A stretch of DNA of 64,000 nt, from positions 469,836 to 533,835 of the forward strand of contig NC_020173.2 in the NCBI RefSeq assembly GCF_000224145.3, read 5' to 3'. The stretch comes from Ciona intestinalis (taxonomy: Eukaryota > Chordata > Ascidiacea > Phlebobranchia > Cionidae). A program made the position numbers and the translations under genes. A model generated the notes under the pieces. The model was not told where the DNA came from and ran no database searches. It saw only the letters and a program-made list of their open reading frames with translations. Shown here in pieces: positions 35,647 through 48,151 of this stretch (the stretch's first letter is position 1; each line of letters begins with the position of its first letter).

Positions 35647-37252
35647 CTGGTCTTGGCAAAGTTTTTCAATGTACTCCATCTGTACTGGCTTGTGTTGGCT
35701 AAGAATCTTATTTGCCTCAGGAATAGTAAACCACCTTCGAATGCGACCAATACCTTTAGCATCATCATATTCCTCATCAAGTTGTTGAACAATCAGAACA
35801 TAGACATAAGTCTTTGTGTTCCTTTCCTTGTTCTGCAGAACCAACATACTTGAATGAATGACATTTTTTTTATTCTTGCTTGGCAGGGCACAACAGTCAT
35901 TATAACACAGGTGTTCTGTTTCATGTGCCTCATGCCTGATTATAAGTTACCGTGTATGTCACTTTGTTAAATACTTGATTTTATTCCATTTCCATATGGC
36001 TGACAATTTGAATAACCTGTTTAGTGACCATTGGGTTGGAGCAATACCCGATAAACGGTGTGTCCCGGGATACACACCCACGATGGTAGTGGCATGGATA
36101 GAGTATTGAACCCGGTATATATTGGTTACAAAGTAAGCTCTTTGTCATGGCAACTATTTATGCAGGGACCAGTTATTAGGGATTATGACTAATTTCAAAA
36201 AAATGGTTTTCTTTATATTAAGTTGAAAATGACAGGAGATCTTATGTTTCGAAATTATGTTGTGTAGTGTGTACAAGTTATTATTATCAGGTATTGAAAT
36301 ATTTAAATTATGGACAAGTCAGACATGGCTTACCTCGAACACATCAATTAACCTGCCAAGTTGGCCGACCACTCCTGCCTGTAATTATAAAATAATAAGA
36401 CAATAAACATAACAACCACTGCAATTATTGGAACTACATATGCTAGTATTTAAAACTGGTGGTATCTTAACATAAACTTGTTTCATTTTCAACACACAAA
36501 AAAAATTAATCAAGACATTTTTACAGGTGAACAAATTGTTGTGAGGTTAAAAACCATCTTACTTAAACAAGATTTTTTAAAGTTTTTGTGGCATAAACCT
36601 TTTTTTTACATCTATGATCACCTCTTCATGGACTTCTCTAACAGCGGTTGTAGCAGGGTCCTCTCCTGGCTCAAGTCCTCCCCCTGGAACAATCCAAAGG
36701 TCATGAAAACGACTGCTTGATACCAAAAGAATCTGTAATAAAAATAATACAAATCTTACAATAAAAATTATAATATAATATATATATCTATTAAAAGTAT
36801 AAATTTTTTGGGGGCTGTGGCTCAGTCGTTTGAGCACTTGACCCTGCTACCACTGTGATCAGTGCTCTGTAATACGTCGTTCAAGTTGTATTTTTAGAGA
36901 AAATAAGTTACATTTCCCACTCAACACAGTAAATCAGCTGACCAATGCTCAAAGCAAACAGTATTATTAACTTTAATAGCCCAATAAAGATTTTATGTGT
37001 TTTACTGTTCTCCATATCTACGGGTCCTACGGAACAATAGCATTGTATGTGAGCTTATAATTATGACAGACAAGTTACATAAAATAGGTAAAAATACAAA
37101 CCACATTATATCAGTTAATTAGTTAGTAGCACAGAAAAATAAAGAAGAATCCTTACCTCTGATTCACATTCAGATCTAAAACATAGACAAGCGGCTCTCT
37201 GTCGATAACCTGCATCATCATAAGTCCGAATCTGATCAATCTTTATCTTCAT
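35647..37252 (-). CDS. NUDT3: NUDT3/DIPP-type Nudix phosphohydrolase
   Basis: Removes phosphate from diphosphoinositol polyphosphates and diadenosine polyphosphates. Exons: 37252-37157, 36732-36622, 36378-36334 and 35832-35647, all joining in frame for 146 residues. The first exon gives MKIKIDQIRTYDDAGYRQRA and CLCFRSE; the second gives LLVSSSRFHDLWIVPGGGLE and the Nudix box G(5)E(7)REVHEE; the third AGVVGQLGRLIDVFE; the fourth TYVYVLIVQQLDEEYDDA and HKPVQMEYIEKLCQDQ. The metal-binding glutamates of the Nudix box are present. Human NUDT3 has about 25 more residues after this point; the last exon is not identified, though a short candidate (QPDTVTC then stop) occurs near 35360. A SINE ends only 20 bases from the acceptor of exon four. 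Confidence 0.85.
35853..36125 (-). mobile_element. tRNA-derived SINE in NUDT3 intron
   Basis: Shares the family body: CAGTCATTATAACACAGGTG, then GTTCTGTTTCATGTGCCTCA and GACCATTGGGTTGGAGCAAT, with a short CATTCATT tail at its left end. The tRNA-like head is degraded. Confidence 0.7.
36809..36890 (+). repeat. Second tRNA-like repeat head
   Basis: Reads GGGGCTGTGGCTCAGTCGTT then TGAGCACTTGACC, a clear A-box-like tRNA 5' half that differs from the main SINE family. The B box is not convincing. Possibly a fragment of another tRNA-derived SINE. Confidence 0.4.
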
Positions 37253-38581
37253 TTTGAGTAAAGACTCAGAGAGCTTAAAAGCTTTGAGTTAAAATAGCAG
37301 TTTTATGATTTAAACTCACAGAACTTGCACTGTTAAAAAATCAACATTAATATGTCACTGTCAGTATGACCTACTAGAATGCACTACACAGTCTACACTA
37401 GTACAGTACTACTAATAGATTCGACACGGCCATCCTACATATTATATTTCATTACCCAAGAGTAGCTACCTGTATTAACAGTAGCGTGCCCTGAAACCAA
37501 ATACTTCGTTGTCTTTTTATGAACATTTTATGTTCAGTAACGATACGCTAAGTTCTATAACTCCATGGTTATTGGTTGTATAAAATGTTTACACGCCATT
37601 AATAGTAAATTATTTAAGTGCTAAGAGCTCAGCAATACTTCCCGTTATGTCTGCCTATCCAAGTAACTAATCTGAGTTACCTATCAAACACAACCCTACG
37701 ATTTAAACAGTATTTGTTGTCGATCAGCACAAACCCAAATAGTTTTCCTTTATATCGCTGACCAACAGTGTCGCAGTTAATCAGCATGTTATACACTGAA
37801 CTGTCACTTCTGTTGGTCATCTAAAATCTAAATGAATGCGCCAGACGAAGAAGGCGAAACATTCCAAACCCGGCAGCCACGCCGGTCCTGCGTGATCGTA
37901 TTGAGGATGTCTAACGCAGGGTACGAAAATATTAAAATTTAACTTCAAATTAGCTACGTAAACTGTGTAATAAGAACTCGGTTTGGTTTATAAATCTACT
38001 CTAACAGCATGTAACAAAATAGCTTGACGTTACCTACCAAACACGGCGTTTAATTAACTGCGCAGTTGTATTTGAAGTGACAACAATGAGAAAACTGCAA
38101 GAACAATACTGAATATTTAACCAACGTAATATTATACATTAATTTAGCACAAGTGAACAAAAGGGAATAATATACCTACATTCATCAAAACGATGCATAT
38201 GCGTCGCGTGCGATAAATATGACGCATTAGATTCAATTAATAACCACAGTGTGACGTCAGAACTGCGCAAATTCGTTGGCTAAGCTTAAATGATAGCAGG
38301 TTGGTTTTACTTTTAATTGTCATTTTATCTGTTTTGCGATTTCTTGAAATTAAAATATCAATCATGTACAATTGTATAGCATGTGTTGTTCTTATTACAT
38401 CTTTAATTCACTGTTGTTATTATAACTGCTGTCATTACAACACATTTTGAAGAATTCTTTAAAAAAAGCAAAGAACGACAATACAAAGCTGGAGGTAAAA
38501 AGTTACGAAACAGGTAATAAAAATAGCACACAAATGTGGAATTTTAAAATAGTATAAAATATGGGAAACATAGAATATATT
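37253..38581. other. Intergenic, upstream of NUDT3
   Basis: About 1.3 kb between the NUDT3 start and the 3' end of the CCDC142-like gene. It should contain the NUDT3 promoter. No coding signal seen. Confidence 0.4.
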
Positions 38582-41500
38582 TACTCCATTGCATTATCAG
38601 AACAAGGAAGTGAAAACCATTTCTTTTTTCGATTTTTAGAAATAAGCCTGAGAGCAAGAATTTCTTTTTCTTTAGGCATCCAACTTATTTCATCTTTTTC
38701 GTATTCTGCGCCCACATCAGAAACATGACTTTGACCTGATAGAAATATGACTTTAAAGTTAAAGATCTACCTTTATGTCCAAGTTTAAAAGTCAAAGAAT
38801 TGGTTCATAAAACATCATTATATTTGCAGTAACTACTATACCAACACAATACTGATCAAACAGTTTAAACATAAATTCAACTCTAGAAACCAACAGTGTT
38901 GATTAAACACAAAAAAGGAAATCCACTTTTACCAAATTGTCTTACAGTCATGCCACTCATATTCACCATTATTTTGACACTGGTTAATTTGGTAACCTTT
39001 TGCGCCCAATTTGGTTTCTTGCACAACATCAGTGCGTTGCAGAAGCTTGCACACTCGAATGCCACGTTTCATTGCTTTACAGAACGGTAAGGAGCGTCGG
39101 ACTTCTTGGCAAAGATTGGAAGTGTCAGAGCATGCAACATCCAAAATATGTTCAAAGTCTCTGCGCAGTTGCAGTGCACCTTCAACACTGTAAGAAGGAG
39201 AATTTTATGTTACAAAGATTTCTTTTATTTAAAATATGAGAAAAATAAAATTAAAAGTTAATTTAAAATTCTACCTTAAACTGTTGCAATGTATAGAAAT
39301 ATTTAAGATAAAGCCAAAGTAAAACTTTCTATATCGACCTATGTAGGCATTGAGGCATCCAAGGGCAAAGTCACATCCAGGGCTACAACTCTACAACAAA
39401 AGTAAAAAATGACCTGAATATTATTTTCTTGTTGAATATATGCTTGAGTATTGAATCCACAAGAGCCGACACCATGGGTGGAACAGAAGCTAGTTGTGAT
39501 CTTGGGTCTAACACGGATACTGCTGTACATACCGGCACAACTAATGACTTAACACAATGTTCCATATACGTGCTGGCTGAACAATGATCTACAATAAAAT
39601 ATTTATGAAACCTAAATGCATAAACAAGTCTAAAACTTTATTTAATAAACAAATAAAGTTAGGACGTTTAATAAATGCATGGATATTAGCAAGTTTTTAA
39701 AGATAGCTATGATTATCATTAGAGTCTTCATTCAAAACTTTTAAATTAAAAAATTGAATAGTTATGAGGCATTAATATTAAATGACAACATACCAGTGAG
39801 GTTCTTCTGACGCCAAACTTTATTGGAAGGAAAAACTTTTTCCACAATACTTTCAGCAAGATGAGCAGACTTCTTGAGGTAAGCTCGCATGCAGTCTCCA
39901 CTCAAAGTCTAAAAGGGAAGGAAAGTGTAGTTTAACTTTAAGAGAATTGAAACTTTTGGTAAAGATTTTATATTTATAGGATGTATGAGGGTTTGGTTTT
40001 GCTGAAAACATTTTAACATACTTTACCTATTTTCGACTAATATTGTATAATAAGTATAACAAAAGCAAGAAGGGCTTATGGTTGTGACCAATTATTTAGT
40101 TTTAACTATCAAAATCCAACAGAATATATGTTATATATTTTTAACAATTTTGGGTTGCCAGGGTGGCAAAAGCAGATTAAATTACTAAATTTAATAATTT
40201 GTGTCTTTGTAGATTAATCATTTTTATACAAATAAACATTTAATGTGGATGAATTGGTTATTTACTTTCCCATTATAAACATACTCAAATACCTGCATAT
40301 TGGTAATAATGTCGTCAATGTTTTTAAGATGCTTTGTAGCCAGATGTAATGTTGCTGGATTTTCCATTCTACGACTCTCAACAAAGTTGTGACACTTTTC
40401 AACCAGTGGGAGGCAGTGAAGAGCTACAACTGTCAATTGACTGAGGTCACCTAATGAAACCTAGGAAAATATGAATTTTGGATTCCATGATTATATGCTG
40501 CTAACATAGCAAAGGTCACAATAATGTAACCAGAGGTTCGGAAAATCAGAACTTACAACTTGTATATTTTTTACATTAAACAGCAAACAAAAAACAGAGA
40601 TCTTGCTGCATTGAAAAACTTACTTTGTTTCATAATAAAAATTAAATAGAAATTACAGAAGTTTTTAAATATACACTCTAACATATAAATTTGCAAATAT
40701 AAAAATGGAAAATTGAATACAACAAAACGGCTGCATGACAGGCTGGAGACATATGAAGAGAAATAATTCAAGCAACAGTTGGACTTTAATATAGCAGTTA
40801 GTTAATACATTATATATGGGACCTGCATACCTGCATTAATGGACGTAGTGACCATGAGGCAAGATAATGTTGTATCTTCATATAACACCATCTGTGTAAT
40901 GCATCAAGTGTGGATTCTAACCTTGGTAATGCATTCTGTGCCACAACTTCATTGTCACGGAATCTGATGTATTATACAAAGGTTGAGTTAAAGCAACACA
41001 AAAAAGGACTTATTTTACATTAGAAATAGATTCACTTGAAAATTATAAAATGTAAATTCATATCAACAGAAAGAGGGCATTGCGTGCGGTATAAAATTTG
41101 GTTAAACATGCAGGAATAAAGATTAATATTGAGATAATTAAAATAATGACATTGAGATTTAATTAAATATAAAATGTTTTGTTTTGTGGCATAGCAGATA
41201 GCACAGTCAACATTCATATTCTATCTTTTATGATGTCTGTTGTTATAGAAAGGATTTTAATGATTAAACATTAATTTTTACGATGTTTAAACACGTTACA
41301 TAAGACCAGGTTCAAATTTATGGCATGGTAATAATTTTTACAGCCTTGTAAATCTATCTAGAGCAGAAAGAGAAATAATCAGTGGCAAACTAATCTAAAG
41401 TTACTGTAGGGCGTAACTAATTCATATTATTCCTTTTTAATTTCAATCTTGTTATTTTTTACCTATTGATTACTTTTTTTGGGAAAAATATTTATTAGGG

Positions 41501-44500
41501 TGCCAACCAGGCATGCTCCTATAACTCCATCAGAAACACTCAAACCAAAAATCTTTTTTAAGGTTTAATGTTTTCAAAATTTACATTTAAAAATAATTTT
41601 AATTTTGAAATTTTAAAAATTGTGCAATTTAATTTGAATTTTTAACAACCAACAATTACTAATCTATCCTAACCAAACATTATCAATTTTGGTAGAGATT
41701 ATAATATGTATGCTTAAGTATACAAGCCTACCTGTCCATAATGTACATCAAAGGGTGGATTGTTTTCACATAGGTCCATCCAGTCTTTGTAAGTGCTTGC
41801 TGAGTGCCTTCCACTGGTAATGAACCGCACTTATCCATTTCACCAATGGCAAGAGCTTGGCATGTATAACTGTCCCAGTCACCTAAAGCTAAATAAAAAT
41901 AGTAATATCAAATTTCTAGGAGTATAACAAAACATGAATATCTTTATTGGAAGTTTAGCACATTTTAGTTTTTAACAAAGTTGGGCACCTATAGACTAGC
42001 TATTAGTTTGTACCTTTTTCAATAATAAAGGTGTGAATTGATAGTTGAGAACTTTCGATGACATCTTCGTTCATTAGGTCGAGGATTGAGAGGTTGCTAA
42101 GGAGAGATTCAAGATGAAGAGTTTGCATTCCTGTTCGAAATCTTTGTGATTGTATATCTTCCCGCATCCATTTGTGAACAGTAGCAGACTTTGAAGAGTC
42201 GGATGTTGCGACCTGTAGCTGCATGGAGGAACCCGGACCCTTGGAGACAATGGAAGAGATGTAGAGCTTGGAGAAGCTTCGAACCGCATCTTGATCCCAG
42301 GAATCCCTCCAGAGGACAGTCTTCTTTATTCTTGAAGAAGTTGGAGTTCCACTCATCTGACTGAAGAAAGATGAGGAAGCAACACTACTTACTTCATCAT
42401 CTGAACTCATGTTCGATGCAAGGTCCTCAGGGAATAGCTAGGAAAAAGAAGCTCAAATGATGGTGACTCTATTTTGGATTTTATTTGTGATTTGAAAAAC
42501 AGTGTTATGATGTTAAATACCATTAAAAAAGGCCTAAAAGACATAAGACAAACCAGCATTGTATTTCTTATTTGTACAGGTAGTATAATAAGATTAATAA
42601 CTATAAAGTTTAGTTCATGCTATACACCAATGGCGTTATGGGTCAACTCTATTTCAGGTCCCACGGCATGTCATGGAGTTTAAAATAAACTAGCGCTTAC
42701 CTGGGAAAAACTTGTCGATCTTGGACTTTTCGTTTTCTTTCTCCCCCTTAATAAGCTTGTATTACCAGCCAAACATTTCATGAATGAGATCACGAATGAT
42801 CCTTGTGAATAGATCAGCTGACGAACAGATAAAAAAGTTTCTGTGGGAAGTCATTAATTGTTGTTTTTTTATGGGGTACAACATTTGTAATAAATGTAAA
42901 ATAGCCTATACAATAAACTTGAATAAAGATAAAGTTGTAACTACATGAAATACTGAAAGATGATGAAAATTTGTTTTAATTCTTTCATGGTTATTAGGAA
43001 TAGATAATTGAGGAAATTGATTATCTGACATCTAATGCTTGTGACGTATCATTGATGTGTTAGGTGGACTTAGCACTTTGTAAGTTGAGTTTCAAAAAAC
43101 CTAATATAAGTGTCGAGCCTGAGACACCAAATTAGATCTACATGGGGTTAATATAAAAGTAAACAATGTCATGTAGGAATTGCTTTTATAACCCATACAA
43201 TTTTTAAAATAATTTAAGTAGTTTGCATACAAAACCTGGTTTATATAAAGGTATCTTACCTGATGAAGCAGCATCATTGGGTACACTGGGAAGCGGAACT
43301 CCTGATACATGGGTGGTGATGTCATCTTCATCTAATAAACAAGACAGCTGGCGTAAACTAAATTACCCAACTTTTCTAAAAAACTAATGTTAAAATAATG
43401 TGACACACTTAAGAAGAATAGAACATATTAGAAATAACACAAAAAACAAATTGACATAATATTAGATATTATTACAACAAGTGTCAAAAGTGGCAACAAA
43501 CCTTTTTGTACATCTTTTGCATTGCCCCATTCAATGTTAGTGTTTAGTTCACTCAAGAAATCTTCTTCTTCCTCACTGTTGCTCCGAGATGACTGGAGCA
43601 GAGATATGATCTTCATCATGGATGTTGCAAGTTCCTCCTTAGCGGGTTGGCAGAGGATTGAAAGAAGGCGAGATACAGAAAATGGAACGGAAACACATGG
43701 TTGACAGTCTGAGGAACATTTAATTTATTAAAAAACATAATAGGCTACAGTCAGTATATACTTTAATGAACCAGAATACAATTAATTTAACACAACCAAT
43801 TCGCATTTATAAGGGTTTTCACTCCAAAACACACATATTATATATCTTAAATATCTATATATTTAAAATTAAGTAGATTTAAAGAATTTTTAACCTTAAA
43901 TAAAACAAAGGTTTTGGTTTATTGAAAAAACTAACCTGAAAATGTGAAATGTTTATCATCTGAGTACAGTGAGGTAGGAAGGCTTTCAATGTAAAAAGGA
44001 GAAGAAGATCTAACATCCTCAGATGGTCTCTTCTTCTCATTAGAATTACGTCTGTTGAATATCAAAGTAAAAGCATTGTATATACAGTAGACACAATTGA
44101 TGGAGAGTCTTTGGTCAAGAACCATAGTAAATGTCCAAAATGATAAACACTGAAGAAGTACCTCATGGTGCAAGTAATAAAGAGTATTGCCCTTGCCCAA
44201 ACCGTCGATTCGGTCAGTTTGCTATATAAAGTGATATATTTGTTTAAAATATTAAAAGTGCCATTAAGATTCCGTTGACCCGTTCAGTTGGCCGGCATTT
44301 ACGAGGGTGATAAGTGACATTAGCATACCTGAGGATGTTATTATACGCCTCGATTAGTTTGCAGAAGCGTTTCAAACTTCCAGCACCAAGCACATGACTC
44401 CATTCAGCCTCAGCTTCATCTTTTTTGCCCCGAACCACCGCACAACTGGTAAGGCTTCGTAATCTTTGTTCAATTAACTTCTGGGTTAGTTCTAACATCT

Positions 44501-44778
44501 CAGTTTGGTAAGTCTTCACCCGCTTTTGTAAAACAAGCAGTTGCTTCACCATGTACACAGAATCACCTTGCCTGAAAGGATTGATTGTTCATTAGATTTG
44601 ATTCAGATGAGAAGATGACTAATTTATTGACTATTATTAAAATACTATTTACTTCCTGTGACTATCACTAACCTTATCGTTATCAAATTTATAAACTGTA
44701 TATGTATAATCTAAAAACTTATGTTTGAATATTATTAAAACAATTAATAAACCATTCGGCAGCAATAAAACTTAAAAC

Positions 44779-44815
<37 letters not shown>

Positions 44816-46838
44816 ATAAGTTAAGTTCACATTCCTTTAACTTAACCTACCTTAGGCTTTGCCACTTCTTCATAATATCATCCCATGCTTTAAAATGTAC
44901 CTGGAGCTCTATATGCACTTTACCAAGTTTTGGAGGGCTAATGTTTCTTAATACTTCATTCTCATAATCCGTTTCCAAGTGGTTTAATCCATATGTATTA
45001 TTCAATACACTTTGCCCTAAATACTGATCCATTACGGAATCCAAATGGGCAATATATTCATGCTCATGTGATAACGCATTTCGAAGCTTGGAAATGAACT
45101 TTCTCATTTGCATGGAAATGTTTTGACAATGCTCAAGAAATCGTTCGGATCGTCCGGTACAGGAATGTAAAAGTTTAAAACTCCATAAGTTGCTAAAAGT
45201 ATTGTTTTCAATAGCATTACTATGGTTTGTATTGGCACAGCCAGGTACAGCATCCATAAGGTCATCGCATTCAACTTCCCCTGGTATGCTGGTTCTTCTT
45301 CCACCAATTTCATGACGACTACTGACTTTCCGTATGACAGCAAAACAAGTCCCAACTCGCCTTAACTGTCGTTTATCATCAATTTCTTTTATACTTTCTT
45401 CTTCACATTCACTGTCAGAGTTAAAGTCATTTGAATCTACTTCAATACTGGTCTGACTTCCCATCTTTTCCAGTCTACTTTGTTCTGTTATGTCCATCAC
45501 ATACTTCAGATTGCCATAGGGATCGGCAGCACCTGTGTTTAAATAAGAAATGAGTCTTGGCTATTGTGTAACGCTGGGTGTGACGCTATATTCCATTGAG
45601 TAGGTAAATATTATTATCCTATTCATTGACTGTTTATTCCAAACTTCCAATCGCTAAGTAGGATTTCCAATATATGGAATGTTTAGATAGTAGTATAATG
45701 GTGTGGACAACAGACAACATGTGAAGCTAAATGTTGATGGTCGTTCGGTCCAAAAATAAAAATACTTTGTAAACAAGGAAACAGAGTCAAAAATTCCAGC
45801 AGATCTTATAAGCTCAAACAGTACATTTTTTTAAATAGTGGTAAAACAATGCATGTTATGAAAAAAATAATGCCATTATATTATAGGCCTGGACAGTTAA
45901 ATTCAAGTGAAAGTTAAATTTAATGGAAAGCATTAAAACAATAAATTTAATGAAATTCTATATTTTTTAACATAAACAAGTAGGTACCGCAGCAGAAGAA
46001 TAAATTACAAAACAGACAATAAATTAGCTAAGCATTTAGCTTGACAGGTGTGATATGTGAGTAATAACTACGTAGTCAAATAACATGAACAACTGGCTTT
46101 AATCAATAATTTTGCCGTTTTCAACATTTGATGTATTGTGCCAAAATGTTGTAAGACCACTGACTTGCCAATACTGTGCATTAAAAAGATGTTTTTTGAT
46201 TAAAAGTTTTTTGACACTTGAGAAAATTCGGACAGTTGCTTTCATTGCAAATACCTTACATGAGCAATTTACTTTGTGCAATTCATTATACTGTGATGCA
46301 TAAATTAAGAAAAACCTTCTCTTAAGAATAAAAACAGGTTTCATTATATATATATATATATTCCTTTTTACCTTATTTTATTAATTATTACCATATTATT
46401 ATTTTTACTTTTAAATCATTGAAACATCAAATTATCGAATGGACCCTGAATTAATATTATGTATATATATATATATCAATATATGATTAAAAATGCTATT
46501 ATTATGGGTCCCTTTAATTAGTTCATGTCTGCTACGTCCACTATGTCTCAAACATTTTTTAAAATCAAACAAACGATGAAATAAAACCGCTGCGTCGGGA
46601 AAAAAAACAAAACTTTATATAAAGTTTTACCTTGTATTATTCCATCTTCACTTATAGGAAATTCAATTGGTATTTCCGGAGTAGCAGTGGGGGCAACTGG
46701 TATGTATTGCACAGATGGCATGTGAACATCTTTATGACCAATTACTTCATAAGATGGCGTCAAAGTTGGTCGCTTGCTTCCGAGAATTAACGGATCAGAT
46801 GAGCTTATTTGAATTGGAGGCATTTTCTGTATGCTCAT
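38582..46838 (-). CDS. CCDC142: CCDC142-like protein, about 15 exons
   Basis: Function of the family is not established. Exons: 46838-46631, 45532-44851, 44571-44329, 44051-43936, about 43710-43502, 43331-43260, about 42820-42703, about 42436-42014, about 41889-41732, about 40965-40836, about 40463-40297, about 39909-39796, about 39590-39412, about 39188-38955 and about 38741-38582. I base the name mainly on the C-terminal block GALQLRRDFEHILDVACS, LCQEVRRSLPFCKAMKRGIR, which resembles CCDC142 as I remember it. Other visible features are acidic serine-rich segments (SDSECEEESIKEIDD, RSNSEEEEDFLSEL) and helical segments such as LLVLQKRVKTYQTEMLELTQ. The upstream frame (FGFGYYKSLELCEKVV) looks coding before the first ATG at 46838, so another 5' exon may exist. 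It ends at ...SDNAME followed by TAA. Confidence 0.6.
44785..44810. repeat. (TA)n microsatellite
   Basis: Simple TA run in an intron; similar short runs occur near 22375-22397, 46345-46363 and 46460-46477. Confidence 0.8.
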
Positions 46839-47432
46839 GTTCACAACTTTCTCACATAATTCCAACGATTTGTAGTAACCAAAACCAAAGGCATGCAGAC
46901 GTACATTCTAATTCTTATATCCTAGTATTAACACAAAAACATAGGCGTTCCGGCTACAAAAAACAAACATATTTATGGTTAACAAAACGTATATAATATA
47001 TAGTACAGTAGTAGTAGATGCAATTTAGCCTTTTGAACTTTTACGATTAGACAGAGTATTGCAATGTTACGGTAAGCAATTAAACACGGTAAGCGATAAG
47101 CATGTCTGGTTTGTGATTGGCAACCGTTGCGTTGTTGTGATGCCAAACACAAAACTTGCACCACAATTACACTACAGCGGTCTTGAACGGCCTTTTATAC
47201 ACGGAAACGACGGCCATTAACCAAATAGAATTTACTAGAAATACATCGTTCATAACTTGTTACAGTCTCAATAGTCCGCGATTAAACTGCTTTTGCGTCA
47301 TGTTTTTACGACCCCTGCCAATAACTAATTTAAACAGCTATAACTCTTTGCTTTGCCACAAGCCGACAAAAAGTAAATTGATATCGGCGTTTATAGATTG
47401 GAATTTCCGAGTTACAGAGCAGCAACAATTTA

Positions 47433-47606
47433 TTGAGCACGGTAGTGGTCATATCGATCCTTTTTCGTCGAACAGTTGTTCTTGTTCTTGTTGAGCACGT
47501 CAGTGGTCATATAGATCCTTTTTCGTCGAACAGTTGTTCTTGTTCTTGTTGAGCACGTCAGTGGTCATATAGATCCTTTTTCGTCGGACATTTGTTCTTG
47601 CTGTTG
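47433..47606. repeat. Tandem repeat, 58 bases x 3
   Basis: Three units beginning TTGAGCAC at 47433, 47491 and 47549, each containing GTGGTCATAT then GATCCTTTTTCGTCG. The second and third units are more alike than the first. Confidence 0.85.
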
Positions 47607-47954
47607 TTTTTTCCGTGACTTTTTTCCGCACTTATCTCAATTCTTAATTCTGGCATTTTTCTTTATTCTCTTGATTGAAATCAAATCATAATATATATTT
47701 ATAATTTTTAGAATGAATTTTCAGATTTAAAACCGCACGATAAGCGATTAATTAACGATTACTTTCCTCATGCACTTTACATAGCGGAAACACTGTCTGG
47801 GAGTTTGGCGGGGAACGACGGCACGTGCTGTGTATAAATACATTCTGCCTACTGCTCCACAGTCACCAATGGCGACTAGAACTCGTTTTGTTGGTTACTT
47901 CAGATTTGTTTTTGATCGAGCCCAGTCGACCGTTGTAGTAAAAGGATTAATTAA

Positions 47955-48151
47955 TATAGCAGGGTGGGGGTAAATGGGACACCTTTTCATTATGTTTTCT
48001 CTTTTTATTTGGTAGTAAACAAAGAACATTTATTGAATTATAAAACCGTATCTTCACGACTTCCACAGACCGTTGTTAATTATTTAAAACACGATCAGGC
48101 TATTTGGATATTATGTGTTAAAGGTGTCCCATCTTCCCCGACCCTACTATC
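47955..48151. mobile_element. MITE flanked by TTAA
   Basis: 197 bases with inverted ends of about 32 bases (TATAGCAGGGTGGGGGTAAA on the left; complement of GATAGTAGGGTCGGGGAAGA on the right), flanked by TTAA at 47951-47954 and 48152-48155. Same family as 15367-15563. The TTAA flanks suggest piggyBac-type mobilisation. Confidence 0.75.

Noticed and set aside
36577-36621. Extension of the NUDT3 Nudix exon (VIIDVKKRFMPQKL)
   Set aside because: A donor at GAG/GTGATC gives the conserved REVHEE-AGV junction with the next exon.
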